A stretch of DNA of 64,000 nucleotides from an uncultured Mesorhizobium sp. (GTDB lineage Bacteria > Pseudomonadota > Alphaproteobacteria > Rhizobiales > Rhizobiaceae). The DNA is taken from NCBI GenBank assembly GCA_937958475.1, contig CALFXR010000196.1, forward strand, positions 77,012-141,011, given 5' to 3'. The number at the start of each line of letters is the position of its first letter. The first letter of the stretch is position 1. The notes under the pieces are model-generated. The model ran no database searches, had not been told where the DNA came from, and saw nothing but the letters and a program-made list of their open reading frames with translations. This document shows positions 35,079 to 43,557 of the stretch, in pieces. Both the position numbers and the translations under genes were made by a program.

Positions 35079-36941
35079 GTGAAAATCACGATTGCGCGGC
35101 TTCTCACGCTCTTCGCCTTCATCGTCGGTATCGGCGCTGCGGCAGTCATAGGCTCGCAGGGCTACGCGCTCTCCCAGCTCAAGGTGAACGGGCCGATCTA
35201 CAAGGACATCGTCGGCGGAAAAGATCTCATCGCCGACATACTGCCGCCGCCGATGTTCCTCGTCGAATCATACCTGCTCGCCAACGAGGCGGCGATCCAT
35301 CCCGATCTCGTCGAGCGGAACCTTTCGCGTATCGCCGCTCTCAAGACGGAATATGACGCGCGCCGTGACTACTGGAAGGGCTTCCCGCTCGAGGAAGGCC
35401 TGCGCAGGAAGCTGGAGATGGAAGTTCAGCCCACGGCGGACCTGGTGTGGCGCATGATCCTCGGCAAGTTCGCCGATGCGGCCAAGGTCGGCGATGCCAC
35501 AGGGATGCACGCCACCATGGACAAGTTGCAGGAAGCCTACGAGGCACATCGCGACGCGGTGGTCGACCTCGTCAAGAACGCCAACGCCCACCTCGCCGAT
35601 CAGGAACAGTACGCCGCGGATCGCAGCGCCTTGCTCGAACGTGCCGCGTACGGCTCCGCGGTCGTCTCCCTCCTCGTCTTCTTCGGCGGCGTGCTTTCCC
35701 TGCGCCTGCGCGCGATCAACCCGCTGACGCGGATGACTGCTTACATGGGCCGGCTCGCCGCGGGCGACCTGTCCAAGGAACCGCCGGACGGCCATCGCAG
35801 CGACGAGATCGGCGACATGGCGCGCACGCTGGTGGTGTTCCGCAATGCCGCGCTGGAAAACATCCGCATGCAGGCCGAGGCGGACGAGACGCGTTCCTGG
35901 ACCGATGCCGAGCGCGCCGCCCGCCTCGCCGAGCAGCAGGAGGAAGCACAACGTCTGGCGATCGTGGTCGAGGATCTCGGCGCCGGCCTGGCGCGTCTCG
36001 CCGACTGCAATATCCGCATGACCATCGACCAGCCGTTCGCCGAGCAGTTCGAGCCGCTGCGCCGCGACTTCAACGAATCCATCGGGGCCTTCCAGGAGAC
36101 GCTGGAGAAGGTCCTGGAGACGACGGCCCGGATACAGGCCAACGGTTCCGACATGAGGTCGGCCGCGGACGATCTCGCGCTGCGCACGGAGCAGCAGGCC
36201 GCGGCGCTGGAGGAGGCATCCGCGGCGCTCGAACAGGTGACCGTCACGGTCCGCGATTCGTCGGAAAAGATGCGCGAGACGCGCGACCTCGTCCGCGAGG
36301 CAAAGGGCGCCGCTGCAGAATCGCGCGGGGTCGTGCGGGACGCCATCGACAGCATGCATCGCATCGAAGGCTCGTCGGGCAGGATCGGCACCATCGTCGG
36401 CGTCATCGACGAGATCGCCTTCCAGACCAACCTGCTCGCGCTCAACGCCGGCGTCGAGGCGGCGCGTGCCGGCGAGGCCGGCCGCGGCTTCGCCGTCGTC
36501 GCCCAGGAAGTGCGCGAACTGGCGCGGCGTTCGGCCGTCGCGGCCAAGGAAATCGCCACGATCATCACGGATTCGACCCGCGAGATCTCGTCCGGGGTGG
36601 AACTCGTCGGCGAGGCGGGGGCCGCGCTGACGCGGATCGACGAGTATGTGTCGACCATCGACGTCAACGTCGACGCCATCGCCCAGGCCGCCGGCGAGCA
36701 GGCGATTAGCCTCGACCAGATCAACACGTCGGTAAACCACATCGACCAGATGACGCAGCGCAACGCAGCAATGGTCCAGGAGACGACGAAGATGGGCCAT
36801 TCGCTGGCCGAGCGGTCGACCATGCTCGCGCAGCTGGTGTCGCGCTTCAAGCTCAATCGCCGCCGTGCCGTCCGCGAGCCCGGCTCGCCGGCCGCCGCCC
36901 GCGGGGCCGCGGATCGCGGCAGGACGACCATGGCCGCCTGA
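35079..36941 (+). CDS. Methyl-accepting chemotaxis protein
   Basis: 620 residues from GTG 35079. Transmembrane helix 1 (ITIARLLTLFAFIVGIGAAA), periplasmic sensor of about 160 residues, transmembrane helix 2 (AVVSLLVFFGGVLSLRL), HAMP (INPLTRMTAYMGRLAAGDLS), a second HAMP-like stretch (FEPLRRDFNESIGAFQETLE), then the signalling hairpin IGTIVGVIDEIAFQTNLLAL with NAGVEAARAGEAGRGFAVVA. No CheR pentapeptide at the C-terminus. Its ligand is unknown and no other chemotaxis genes are in the window. No strong Shine-Dalgarno site; the start is by domain logic. Confidence 0.93.
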   Translation: MKITIARLLTLFAFIVGIGAAAVIGSQGYALSQLKVNGPIYKDIVGGKDLIADILPPPMFLVESYLLANEAAIHPDLVERNLSRIAALKTEYDARRDYWKGFPLEEGLRRKLEMEVQPTADLVWRMILGKFADAAKVGDATGMHATMDKLQEAYEAHRDAVVDLVKNANAHLADQEQYAADRSALLERAAYGSAVVSLLVFFGGVLSLRLRAINPLTRMTAYMGRLAAGDLSKEPPDGHRSDEIGDMARTLVVFRNAALENIRMQAEADETRSWTDAERAARLAEQQEEAQRLAIVVEDLGAGLARLADCNIRMTIDQPFAEQFEPLRRDFNESIGAFQETLEKVLETTARIQANGSDMRSAADDLALRTEQQAAALEEASAALEQVTVTVRDSSEKMRETRDLVREAKGAAAESRGVVRDAIDSMHRIEGSSGRIGTIVGVIDEIAFQTNLLALNAGVEAARAGEAGRGFAVVAQEVRELARRSAVAAKEIATIITDSTREISSGVELVGEAGAALTRIDEYVSTIDVNVDAIAQAAGEQAISLDQINTSVNHIDQMTQRNAAMVQETTKMGHSLAERSTMLAQLVSRFKLNRRRAVREPGSPAAARGAADRGRTTMAA

Positions 36942-36955
36942 CGCTCCGTCGGGCC

Positions 36956-37837
36956 TCAGGTGAACAGGGCGCGATCCCGTTCGACGATCGAGGCGATGAA
37001 GGCCGCAACCGTCTGGATGCGGCGCATGGGACGTACGCTCTCGTGGTAGACGAGCCAGTAGGCGCGCCGGATCGGTTCCACTGCCGGGACCGGAATCAGG
37101 TCGGGCACGGCGCGGGCGATAAAGGCGTGCAGGATGCCGATGCCTGCGCCGGATCGTACAGCCTCGACCTGGCCGAGCGCCGACGAGACGGCGAAGGCGG
37201 CATCCCATGACGGCGAGAATTCGGCCGCATAGTCGAGCGACGGGCTGATCACCAGGTCGGGCACGTAGCCCACCAGCCGATGTGCCGAGAGATCGGAGGG
37301 CCGCGTCGGCAGGCCGTTGACGGCCGCATACGCCTTCGATGCGTAGAGGCCGAGCGAATAGTCGACGAGCTTCGACGCCACCAGCCGCCCCTCGGTCGGT
37401 CGCTCCACGGTGATGGCGATGTCGGCCTCACGCCGCGACAGGGAGAAGGAACGCGGCACCGGCACGAGCTGGATCGACAGGCCGCGGTGCTGCGCCGTGA
37501 GTTCGCCGAGACGCGGCGCCAGGAAGGCGACGCCGAAGCCGTCGGGCGCGCCGATCCGGACCGCCCCGGCGATTTCGCCTCCCTCGCCCGCGAGTTCGGC
37601 CCTTGCAGCGATCATGTCGGCTTCCATGCGCTCGGCGACGCCGAGGAAACGCTGGCCGGCAGGCGTCAGCTCGCTTCCCGTGGTCAGGCGGCGGAACAGC
37701 TTGGCGCCCAACGCCTCCTCGAGCGCGACGATGCGCCGCGACACCGTCGCATGGTTGAGTTCGAGGCGCCGCGCGGCGCCGAGAATCTGGCCGGCGCGGG
37801 CCACCGCGAGGAAGATGCGTGCGTCGTCCCAGTTCAA
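36956..37837 (-). CDS. LysR family transcriptional regulator
   Basis: 293 residues. The N-terminal helix-turn-helix runs DDARIFLAVARAGQILGAAR through LELNHATVSRRIVALE; the rest is the effector-binding domain. The TTG at 37837 follows GGAAGG at proper distance and gives the usual start NWDDARIFLAVAR; an upstream ATG at 37894 adds 19 residues unlike the family. Divergent from mmsA, so it probably controls that gene; direct repeats lie between them. Confidence 0.86.
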   Translation of the reverse strand: MNWDDARIFLAVARAGQILGAARRLELNHATVSRRIVALEEALGAKLFRRLTTGSELTPAGQRFLGVAERMEADMIAARAELAGEGGEIAGAVRIGAPDGFGVAFLAPRLGELTAQHRGLSIQLVPVPRSFSLSRREADIAITVERPTEGRLVASKLVDYSLGLYASKAYAAVNGLPTRPSDLSAHRLVGYVPDLVISPSLDYAAEFSPSWDAAFAVSSALGQVEAVRSGAGIGILHAFIARAVPDLIPVPAVEPIRRAYWLVYHESVRPMRRIQTVAAFIASIVERDRALFT

Positions 37838-37889
37838 TTGGCGCCTTCCCGGCCTCGCCGCAAAGAGGGGAGAGCCCCGTGCGTCACTT

Positions 37890-37930
37890 TGCATCAAATC
37901 GCATTCGTCGCAACTCGTGCATCAATTCGC
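37890..37930. promoter_or_regulatory. Direct repeats between LysR regulator and mmsA
   Basis: TGCATCAAATCGC (37890-37902) and TGCATCAATTCGC (37918-37930) differ at one base and start 28 bases apart, that is nearly three helical turns. They sit between the divergent genes, upstream of the TTG start of the regulator. Probable LysR binding sites. Confidence 0.45.
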
Positions 37931-38012
37931 GCACAACGGTTGCGACTCCGCTCGCGTTGCATTGCTGCCCCGGAAGCGGGAAAATGCGACCAATCAGTCT
38001 GGGAGAACGACC

Positions 38013-39509
38013 ATGATCGAATATGGACATTTCATCGGCGGCAAACGCGTCGCCGGAACGAGCGGGCGCAAGCAGGACGTCATGCAGCCGATGGACGGTT
38101 CCGTCCGCGGCACGGTGGCGCTGGCGTCGGCCGCCGAACTGCGCGCCGCCGTCGAGAACGCCAAGGCGGCACAGGTGGGATGGGGGGCGACCAACCCGCA
38201 GCGCCGTGTGCGCGTGCTGATGAAGTTCCTCGAACTGGTCGCGCAGGAGTACGATTCCCTCGCCGAACTGCTCGCCCGCGAGCACGGCAAGACGATCGCC
38301 GACGCCAAGGGCGACATCCAGCGCGGCCTCGAGGTCATCGAAGTGTGCATCGGCGCGCCGCACCTGATGAAGGGCGAGTTCACCGACGGCGCCGGCCCCG
38401 GCATCGACGTCTACTCGATGCGCCAGCCGCTCGGCGTGGTCGCGGGCATCACGCCGTTCAACTTCCCGGCGATGATCCCGCTGTGGAAGATCGGCCCGGC
38501 AGTCGCGGCCGGCAATGCCTTCATCCTGAAGCCCTCGGAGCGCGATCCGGGCGTGCCGATGCGCATCGCCGAACTGTTCATCGAGGCCGGGCTCCCGGCC
38601 GGCGTGTTGAACGTGGTCAACGGCGACAAGGAAGCCGTCGACGCCATCCTCGACGATCCCGACATCAAGGCCGTCGGCTTCGTCGGCTCGACGCCGATCG
38701 CGCAGTACATCTATTCGCGCGCCACGGCGAACGGCAAGCGCGCCCAGTGCTTCGGCGGCGCCAAGAACCACATGATCATCATGCCCGACGCCGACATGGA
38801 CCAGACGGTCGACGCCCTCATCGGCGCCGGCTACGGCTCGGCCGGCGAGCGCTGCATGGCGATCTCGGTCGCCGTTCCCGTCGGCGAGGAGACCGCCAAC
38901 CGCCTCATCGAGAAGCTGATCCCGCGCGTCGAGAGCCTGAAGGTCGGTCCGTCGACCGACAGCTCCGCCGACTTCGGTCCGCTGGTCACCCAGCAGGCGC
39001 TGGACCGCGTCAAGGGTTACGTCGACATCGGCGTCAAGGAAGGCGCCAAGCTGCTCGTCGACGGCCGCGGCTTCACCATGCAGGGCTACGAGGACGGCTA
39101 CTACATGGGCGGCTGCCTGTTCGACCACGTCACGCCGGAGATGAAGATCTACAAGGAAGAGATCTTCGGCCCGGTCCTTGCGGTGGTGCGCGCCAACACC
39201 TACGAGAACGCGATCAAGCTCACCAACGACCACGAATACGGCAACGGCGTCGCGATCTTCACCCGCGACGGCGACGCCGCCCGCGACTTCGCCTCCCGCG
39301 TCCAGGTCGGCATGGTCGGCGTCAACGTTCCGATCCCGGTGCCGATCGCCTACTACACGTTCGGCGGCTGGAAGGCCTCGTCCTTCGGCGACCTGAACCA
39401 GCACGGCCCGGACGCCTTCCGCTTCTACACCAAGACCAAGACGGTCACCTCGCGCTGGCCGAGCGGCGTCAAGGACGGCGCGGAGTTCGTCATCCCGACG
39501 ATGAAGTAG
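38013..39509 (+). CDS. mmsA: CoA-acylating methylmalonate-semialdehyde dehydrogenase
   Basis: 498 residues. Oxidises methylmalonate semialdehyde to propionyl-CoA (and malonate semialdehyde to acetyl-CoA) with NAD and CoA, in valine and myo-inositol/beta-alanine breakdown. Signatures: GVVAGITPFNFPAMIPLWKI, GFVGSTPIAQYIY, FGGAKNHMIIMPDAD, and catalytic C281 in GSAGERCMAIS. GVNVPIPVPIAYYTFGGWK is MmsA-specific. Good GGGAGAA site. Regulated by the divergent LysR (inferred). Confidence 0.94.
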   Translation: MIEYGHFIGGKRVAGTSGRKQDVMQPMDGSVRGTVALASAAELRAAVENAKAAQVGWGATNPQRRVRVLMKFLELVAQEYDSLAELLAREHGKTIADAKGDIQRGLEVIEVCIGAPHLMKGEFTDGAGPGIDVYSMRQPLGVVAGITPFNFPAMIPLWKIGPAVAAGNAFILKPSERDPGVPMRIAELFIEAGLPAGVLNVVNGDKEAVDAILDDPDIKAVGFVGSTPIAQYIYSRATANGKRAQCFGGAKNHMIIMPDADMDQTVDALIGAGYGSAGERCMAISVAVPVGEETANRLIEKLIPRVESLKVGPSTDSSADFGPLVTQQALDRVKGYVDIGVKEGAKLLVDGRGFTMQGYEDGYYMGGCLFDHVTPEMKIYKEEIFGPVLAVVRANTYENAIKLTNDHEYGNGVAIFTRDGDAARDFASRVQVGMVGVNVPIPVPIAYYTFGGWKASSFGDLNQHGPDAFRFYTKTKTVTSRWPSGVKDGAEFVIPTMK

Positions 39510-39532
39510 TCTTCCTCGTCATCAATTTCCGG

Positions 39533-39565
39533 AAAGGGCGCGGCGCCATCGTCGCGCCCTTTTCG
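39533..39565. terminator. Intrinsic terminator after mmsA, shared with gntR
   Basis: AAAGGGCGCG (39533-39542), 10-base loop, CGCGCCCTTT (39553-39562), followed by T residues on the plus strand. It lies 23 bases past mmsA and directly before the end of the convergent gntR gene, so it can terminate both. Confidence 0.75.
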
Positions 39566-39567
39566 TT

Positions 39568-40230
39568 TCACCAGCCGGCGGCGGTCCGGGCGTGCGAGCG
39601 CAGGAGGGTCATCAGGCGGTCGGCCTCGGCGCCTGCCGCGTCCTCGTCGCGGGCGAGGATCGCCTGGATCAGGGCGACGTGGTGGCCGGCGGCTTCCGCC
39701 AGGCCGTCGCGGCCGCGGTAGCGGTACCAGAAGCGCCGGCTGTGCGTCTGCAGCGGTGCAGCGAGCTGCGCCGCGTAGCGGTTGTCTGCGGCGAGCGCCA
39801 CCGCCTCGTCGAGAGACTTGTCGGCTTCGAGGAAGCCGCCGACGTCGCCGGCGACAACGGCGTCGTGCATGGCGAGCGCCGCGCTCTGCAGCGCCGCGAT
39901 CGCCTCCGGCGTCAGCCAGCGCGCCGCCGAGCGGGCGAGCAGCACCTCGACGCCGCGCCGTGCGTCGATGATCTTTGCCCAGTCGCCGCTCTCCAGCGCC
40001 GCGATCGCCAGGCCGGCCCTCGGCCTCACCGACATCAGCCCTTCCCAGGCGAGCCGCTGGATCGCTTCGCGCACCGGCGTGCGGCCGAGCCCGACCCGGT
40101 CGATCAGCGCACCCTCGGTGGTGATGCTGCCCGGCGACAGCTCCAGCATCACGATCATGCGCTCCAGGGTTCGATAGGCGCGGGTAGCGGCCGGCTCGCC
40201 GGTTTCGATCTCGCTGGAGGTCTGGTCCAT
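39568..40230 (-). CDS. GntR family regulator (FCD-type), hydroxyproline cluster
   Basis: 220 residues. N-terminal winged helix with RAYRTLERMIVMLELSPGSI and RVGLGRTPVREAIQRLAWEG (the GntR signature), LMSVRPRAGLAIA as wing; then a helical FCD-type effector domain (about 90-215). Divergent from the dapA-like gene; the palindromes TGATATATCA lie between the two starts. It likely represses the 4-hydroxyproline operon and itself. Confidence 0.9.
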   Translation of the reverse strand: MDQTSSEIETGEPAATRAYRTLERMIVMLELSPGSITTEGALIDRVGLGRTPVREAIQRLAWEGLMSVRPRAGLAIAALESGDWAKIIDARRGVEVLLARSAARWLTPEAIAALQSAALAMHDAVVAGDVGGFLEADKSLDEAVALAADNRYAAQLAAPLQTHSRRFWYRYRGRDGLAEAAGHHVALIQAILARDEDAAGAEADRLMTLLRSHARTAAGW

Positions 40231-40248
40231 ATGTGTCGAATCCCGCGG

Positions 40249-40314
40249 TGATATATCAGGCGCGTCTTGACGATTGACGTCGCGCCCGAATATAGATATA
40301 TGACTGATATATCA
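40249..40314. promoter_or_regulatory. Two identical GntR operators and promoter of the hydroxyproline operon
   Basis: TGATATATCA, a perfect 10-base palindrome, occurs at 40249-40258 and again at 40305-40314. Between them lie TTGACG at 40267-40272 and 40274-40279 and AT-rich -10 candidates, TATAGA (40291-40296) and TATATG (40297-40302, 17 bases from the second TTGACG). The downstream operator sits at the expected start site; binding would block transcription. The promoter assignment is a candidate; the operators are clear. Confidence 0.7.
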
Positions 40315-40329
40315 CAAGGAGAAACTCAT

Positions 40330-41223
40330 ATGTGGTCTGGCGTCTTCCCCGCGGTCACCACCAAGTTCACCCCCGACGACCGGCTCGACCATGCCGAGAT
40401 GGAGCGCTGCTTCGCCCTGCAGATGGAGGCCGGCTGCGACGGCATCATTGTCTGCGGCTCGCTCGGCGAGGGGCCGATGCTCAGTCATGACGAGAAGCTC
40501 GACGTGTTCGCCACGGCGCGGAAGGTGGCCGGCGGCAAGCCGGTGCTGCTCACCATCAACGAGGCCGGAACCCGCGAGGCGGCGTCGCTGGCCCGGCGCG
40601 CGGCGCAGGCCGGCGCCGACGGGCTGATGGTGGTGCCGAGCCCGATCTACCACACCAATCCGCAGGAGACGGTCGCCGCGTTGCGCGCCGTGGCCGCCGC
40701 CGGCGACCTGCCGGTGATGATCTACTCCAACCGCCTGGCCTACCGGGTCGACGTCACCGTCGATATCATGGAAGAACTGGCGAGCGATGCCCGCTTCGTC
40801 GCGGTGAAGGAATCCTCCGACGACATCCGCCGCTCGACCGAGATCATCAACCGGTTGGGCAGCCGCTACGACCTCTTCACCGGCGTCGACAACCTCGCCT
40901 ACGAGGCGCTCTGCGTCGGCGCCATCGGCTGGGTCGCGGGCCTCGTCACCGCCTTCCCGAAGGAGACGGTGGCGATCTACCGGCTGATGCAGGCCAGCCG
41001 CCGCGACGAGGCGCTGGCGATCTACCGCTGGTTCCGGCCGCTGCTCGACCTCGATGTCTCGACCTACCTGGTGCAGAACATCAAGCTTGCCGAAGTCCAT
41101 GCGATCGGCAGCAACGATCGCGTGCGCATGCCGCGCCAGCCGCTGGCGGGCGAACGCCGCGCGGCGGTGGAGAAAGTCATCCGCGACGCGCTTGCCGTCC
41201 GCCCCTCGCTTCCCGCATTGTGA
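40330..41223 (+). CDS. DHDPS-family enzyme, probable 1-pyrroline-4-hydroxy-2-carboxylate deaminase
   Basis: 297-residue dihydrodipicolinate synthase/N-acetylneuraminate lyase family protein. Schiff-base Lys K160 in FVAVKESSD, Tyr132 in MIYSNR, GSLGEG in place of the GTTGE loop. In this gene neighbourhood (4-hydroxyproline epimerase and D-amino acid oxidase) the likely reaction is deamination/dehydration of pyrroline-4-hydroxy-2-carboxylate to alpha-ketoglutarate semialdehyde. ATG at 40330 has AAGGAGA. First gene of the operon. Confidence 0.82.
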   Translation: MWSGVFPAVTTKFTPDDRLDHAEMERCFALQMEAGCDGIIVCGSLGEGPMLSHDEKLDVFATARKVAGGKPVLLTINEAGTREAASLARRAAQAGADGLMVVPSPIYHTNPQETVAALRAVAAAGDLPVMIYSNRLAYRVDVTVDIMEELASDARFVAVKESSDDIRRSTEIINRLGSRYDLFTGVDNLAYEALCVGAIGWVAGLVTAFPKETVAIYRLMQASRRDEALAIYRWFRPLLDLDVSTYLVQNIKLAEVHAIGSNDRVRMPRQPLAGERRAAVEKVIRDALAVRPSLPAL

Positions 41224-41233
41224 AGCTGGCGGT

Positions 41234-41260
41234 CGAAGGGTGGCGGCCGAAGGGTGGCGG
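41234..41260 (+). repeat. Short tandem duplication
   Basis: CGAAGGGTGGCGG occurs twice (41234-41246 and 41248-41260), a 14-base-step tandem repeat in the 63-base gap between the DapA-like and FAD-oxidase genes. Looks like a local slippage duplication; no role is evident. Confidence 0.7.
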
Positions 41261-41286
41261 AACGACAGCAGCGTGCAGGTGACAGC

Positions 41287-42540
41287 GTGAATCAAGCCGC
41301 GGAGAAGGCCGACGTCGTCGTGATCGGCGCCGGCATCGTCGGGATCTGCTCGGCCGTCTTCCTGGCCGAGGCAGGGAAAAAGGTCGTCGTCGTCGACCGC
41401 ACCGGCGTCTGCGAGGCGACGAGTTCGGGCAACGCCGCCGCGCTCGCCTTCACCGACATGCTGCCCATGGCGCACAAGGGCATGAGCCGGCAGGTGCCGA
41501 AATGGCTCGCCGATCCGCTCGGGCCCCTGGCGATACCGCCGGCCTACCTGCCGAAGCTGATGCCGTGGCTGATCCGCTTCGTCATGGCGGGTCGCCCGGG
41601 CCGCTACGAGGCGAGCCTGACCGCCCAGGCCTCGATGATGAAGCTCGCAGAGCGGGAATGGCACGGCCTCTTCGATCGCTCCGGGACCCGCACCATGCTG
41701 CGCGAGCACGGTTCGCTCGAGCTCTACGAGAGCGAGGCGGAGTTCGGTGCCTCGCTGCCCGGCTGGGCGGCGCGCGAGCGCTTCGGCGTCGCCTTCAAGC
41801 ACCTCGGGATGGCCGAGCTGGCCGACTATCAGCCGGGCCTGTCGCCGGCCTTCGTGCGCGGCACTTTCGTGCCCGAATGGAAAAACGTCGCCGATCCCAT
41901 GCTGCTCGGCAAGGCGCTGTGGTCATACGCCGAGACGCTGGGCGCGCGCTTCGTCCAGGCGCGTGTCGCCGCCGTGGTGCCGTCGTCCGAGGGCGTCTCG
42001 GTGGCGCTCGAAGGAGGCAGCACGCTCGCGGCGGGCCGCGCGGTCGTCGCCGCCGGCGCCTGGTCGCATTTCCTGGCGCGCGCCTGCGGCGACCGCATCC
42101 CGCTCGAAACCGAGCGCGGCTACAACACGACGCTGCCGTCGAGCGCCTTCGACGTTCGCCGGCAACTGGTCTTCCCCGGCCACGGCTTCGTCATCACGCC
42201 GCTGTCGACGGGGCTGCGCGTCGGCGGCGCGGTCGAACTCGGCGGGCTCGACCGGCCCCCCAACTACGCCCGCTCGCGCGCCATGCTGGAGAAGGCGAGG
42301 CGCTTCCTGCCCGGCCTCGATCCCGCCGGCGGGCGCGAATGGATGGGCTATCGCCCGTCGCTGCCGGATTCGCTGCCCGTCATCGGCCGTTCGCGTTCCA
42401 GCGACAACGTCGTCTACGCCTTCGGCCACGGCCATCTCGGCCTGACCCAGGCCGCCGCGACCGGGCGGCTGGTGCGCGACGTCCTGCTCGACCGGGCCGC
42501 GGCGATCCCGCTCGCCCCCTTCTCACCGCAACGCTTCTGA
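41287..42540 (+). CDS. FAD-dependent oxidoreductase, probable D-hydroxyproline dehydrogenase
   Basis: 417 residues of the DAO (DadA-like) family. FAD site VVVIGAGIVGICSAVFLAEAGKK (GAGIVG at 14-19), with the family motifs TSSGNAAAL and WMGYRPSLPDSLPVIG near the C-terminus. In the context it would oxidise cis-4-hydroxy-D-proline to pyrroline-4-hydroxy-2-carboxylate. A GTG at 41254 would extend it by 11 residues; GTG 41287 fits better with the dinucleotide fold. It ends 15 bases before the epimerase. Confidence 0.85.
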   Translation: MNQAAEKADVVVIGAGIVGICSAVFLAEAGKKVVVVDRTGVCEATSSGNAAALAFTDMLPMAHKGMSRQVPKWLADPLGPLAIPPAYLPKLMPWLIRFVMAGRPGRYEASLTAQASMMKLAEREWHGLFDRSGTRTMLREHGSLELYESEAEFGASLPGWAARERFGVAFKHLGMAELADYQPGLSPAFVRGTFVPEWKNVADPMLLGKALWSYAETLGARFVQARVAAVVPSSEGVSVALEGGSTLAAGRAVVAAGAWSHFLARACGDRIPLETERGYNTTLPSSAFDVRRQLVFPGHGFVITPLSTGLRVGGAVELGGLDRPPNYARSRAMLEKARRFLPGLDPAGGREWMGYRPSLPDSLPVIGRSRSSDNVVYAFGHGHLGLTQAAATGRLVRDVLLDRAAAIPLAPFSPQRF

Positions 42541-42555
42541 TCCGAGGTTCCGACC

Positions 42556-43557
42556 ATGGCCCGGCACTCGTTCTTCTGCATCGACGGCCACACCTGCGGC
42601 AATCCCGTGCGCCTGGTCGCCGGCGGGGGGCCCCTGCTCGACGGCACCACGATGATGGAGCGGCGCGCCCACTTCCTCGCGGAATTCGACTGGATCCGCA
42701 CCGGGCTGATGTTCGAGCCGCGCGGCCACGACGTCATGTCGGGGTCGATCCTCTATCCCCCGACGCGGCCCGACTGCGACATCGCCATCCTGTTCATCGA
42801 GACGTCGGGCTGCCTGCCGATGTGCGGCCACGGCACGATCGGCACGGTGACCATGGCGATCGAGCACGGGATAGTGCGGCCGAAGACGCCGGGCGTGCTC
42901 AAGCTCGACACGCCGGCCGGCCTGGTGATCGCCGAGTACCGGCAGGAAGGCGCCCATGTCGAGGAAGTGCGCATCACCAACGTGCCGTCCTTCCTCTACG
43001 CGGAAGGGCTGACGGTGGACTGTCCGACGCTCGGCGAAATCACCGTCGATGTCGCCTATGGCGGCAATTTCTACGCCATCGTCGACCCGCAGAAGAACTT
43101 CCGCGACATCGCCGACCATTCGGCCGGCGACTTCATCGCCTGGAGCCCGGTGGTACGCCGGCGGCTCAACGAGAAGTACAGCTTCGTCCATCCGGAAAAT
43201 CCGTCGATCAACCGCCTGACCCACATGCTGTGGACCGGCGCGCCGCGCCACGCGGAGGCCGACGCACGCAACGCCGTCTTCTACGGCGACAAGGCGATCG
43301 ACCGCTCGCCCTGCGGCACCGGCACCTCTGCGCGCATGGCGCAGCTCCATGCCAAGGGACGGCTGAAGGCCGGCGACAGCTTCGTCCACGAATCCATCAT
43401 CGGTTCGCTGTTCAAGGGCCGCGTCGAGAAGGAGACGACGGTCGGCGGCAAGCCGGCGATCGTTCCTTCCATCGGTGGCTGGGCGCGTATGACGGGACTG
43501 AACACGATCTTCATCGACGACCGCGACCCGTTCGCGCACGGTTTCGTCGTGGCGTGA
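42556..43557 (+). CDS. 4-hydroxyproline 2-epimerase
   Basis: 333 residues of the proline racemase family. Both catalytic cysteines are present: C90 (GCLPMCGHGTIG) and C253 (DRSPCGTGTSA), so it is an epimerase and not the related dehydratase, which has Thr in the second place. It interconverts trans-4-hydroxy-L-proline and cis-4-hydroxy-D-proline. The N-terminal FFCIDGHTCGNPVRLV is typical. GAGG site before the ATG. Last gene of the cluster. Confidence 0.93.
   Translation: MARHSFFCIDGHTCGNPVRLVAGGGPLLDGTTMMERRAHFLAEFDWIRTGLMFEPRGHDVMSGSILYPPTRPDCDIAILFIETSGCLPMCGHGTIGTVTMAIEHGIVRPKTPGVLKLDTPAGLVIAEYRQEGAHVEEVRITNVPSFLYAEGLTVDCPTLGEITVDVAYGGNFYAIVDPQKNFRDIADHSAGDFIAWSPVVRRRLNEKYSFVHPENPSINRLTHMLWTGAPRHAEADARNAVFYGDKAIDRSPCGTGTSARMAQLHAKGRLKAGDSFVHESIIGSLFKGRVEKETTVGGKPAIVPSIGGWARMTGLNTIFIDDRDPFAHGFVVA

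Noticed and set aside
38013..39509. MmsA as the alpha-ketoglutarate semialdehyde dehydrogenase of the hydroxyproline path
   Set aside because: Its signatures are those of CoA-acylating methylmalonate-semialdehyde dehydrogenase, and it lies beyond a terminator and an opposite-strand gene.
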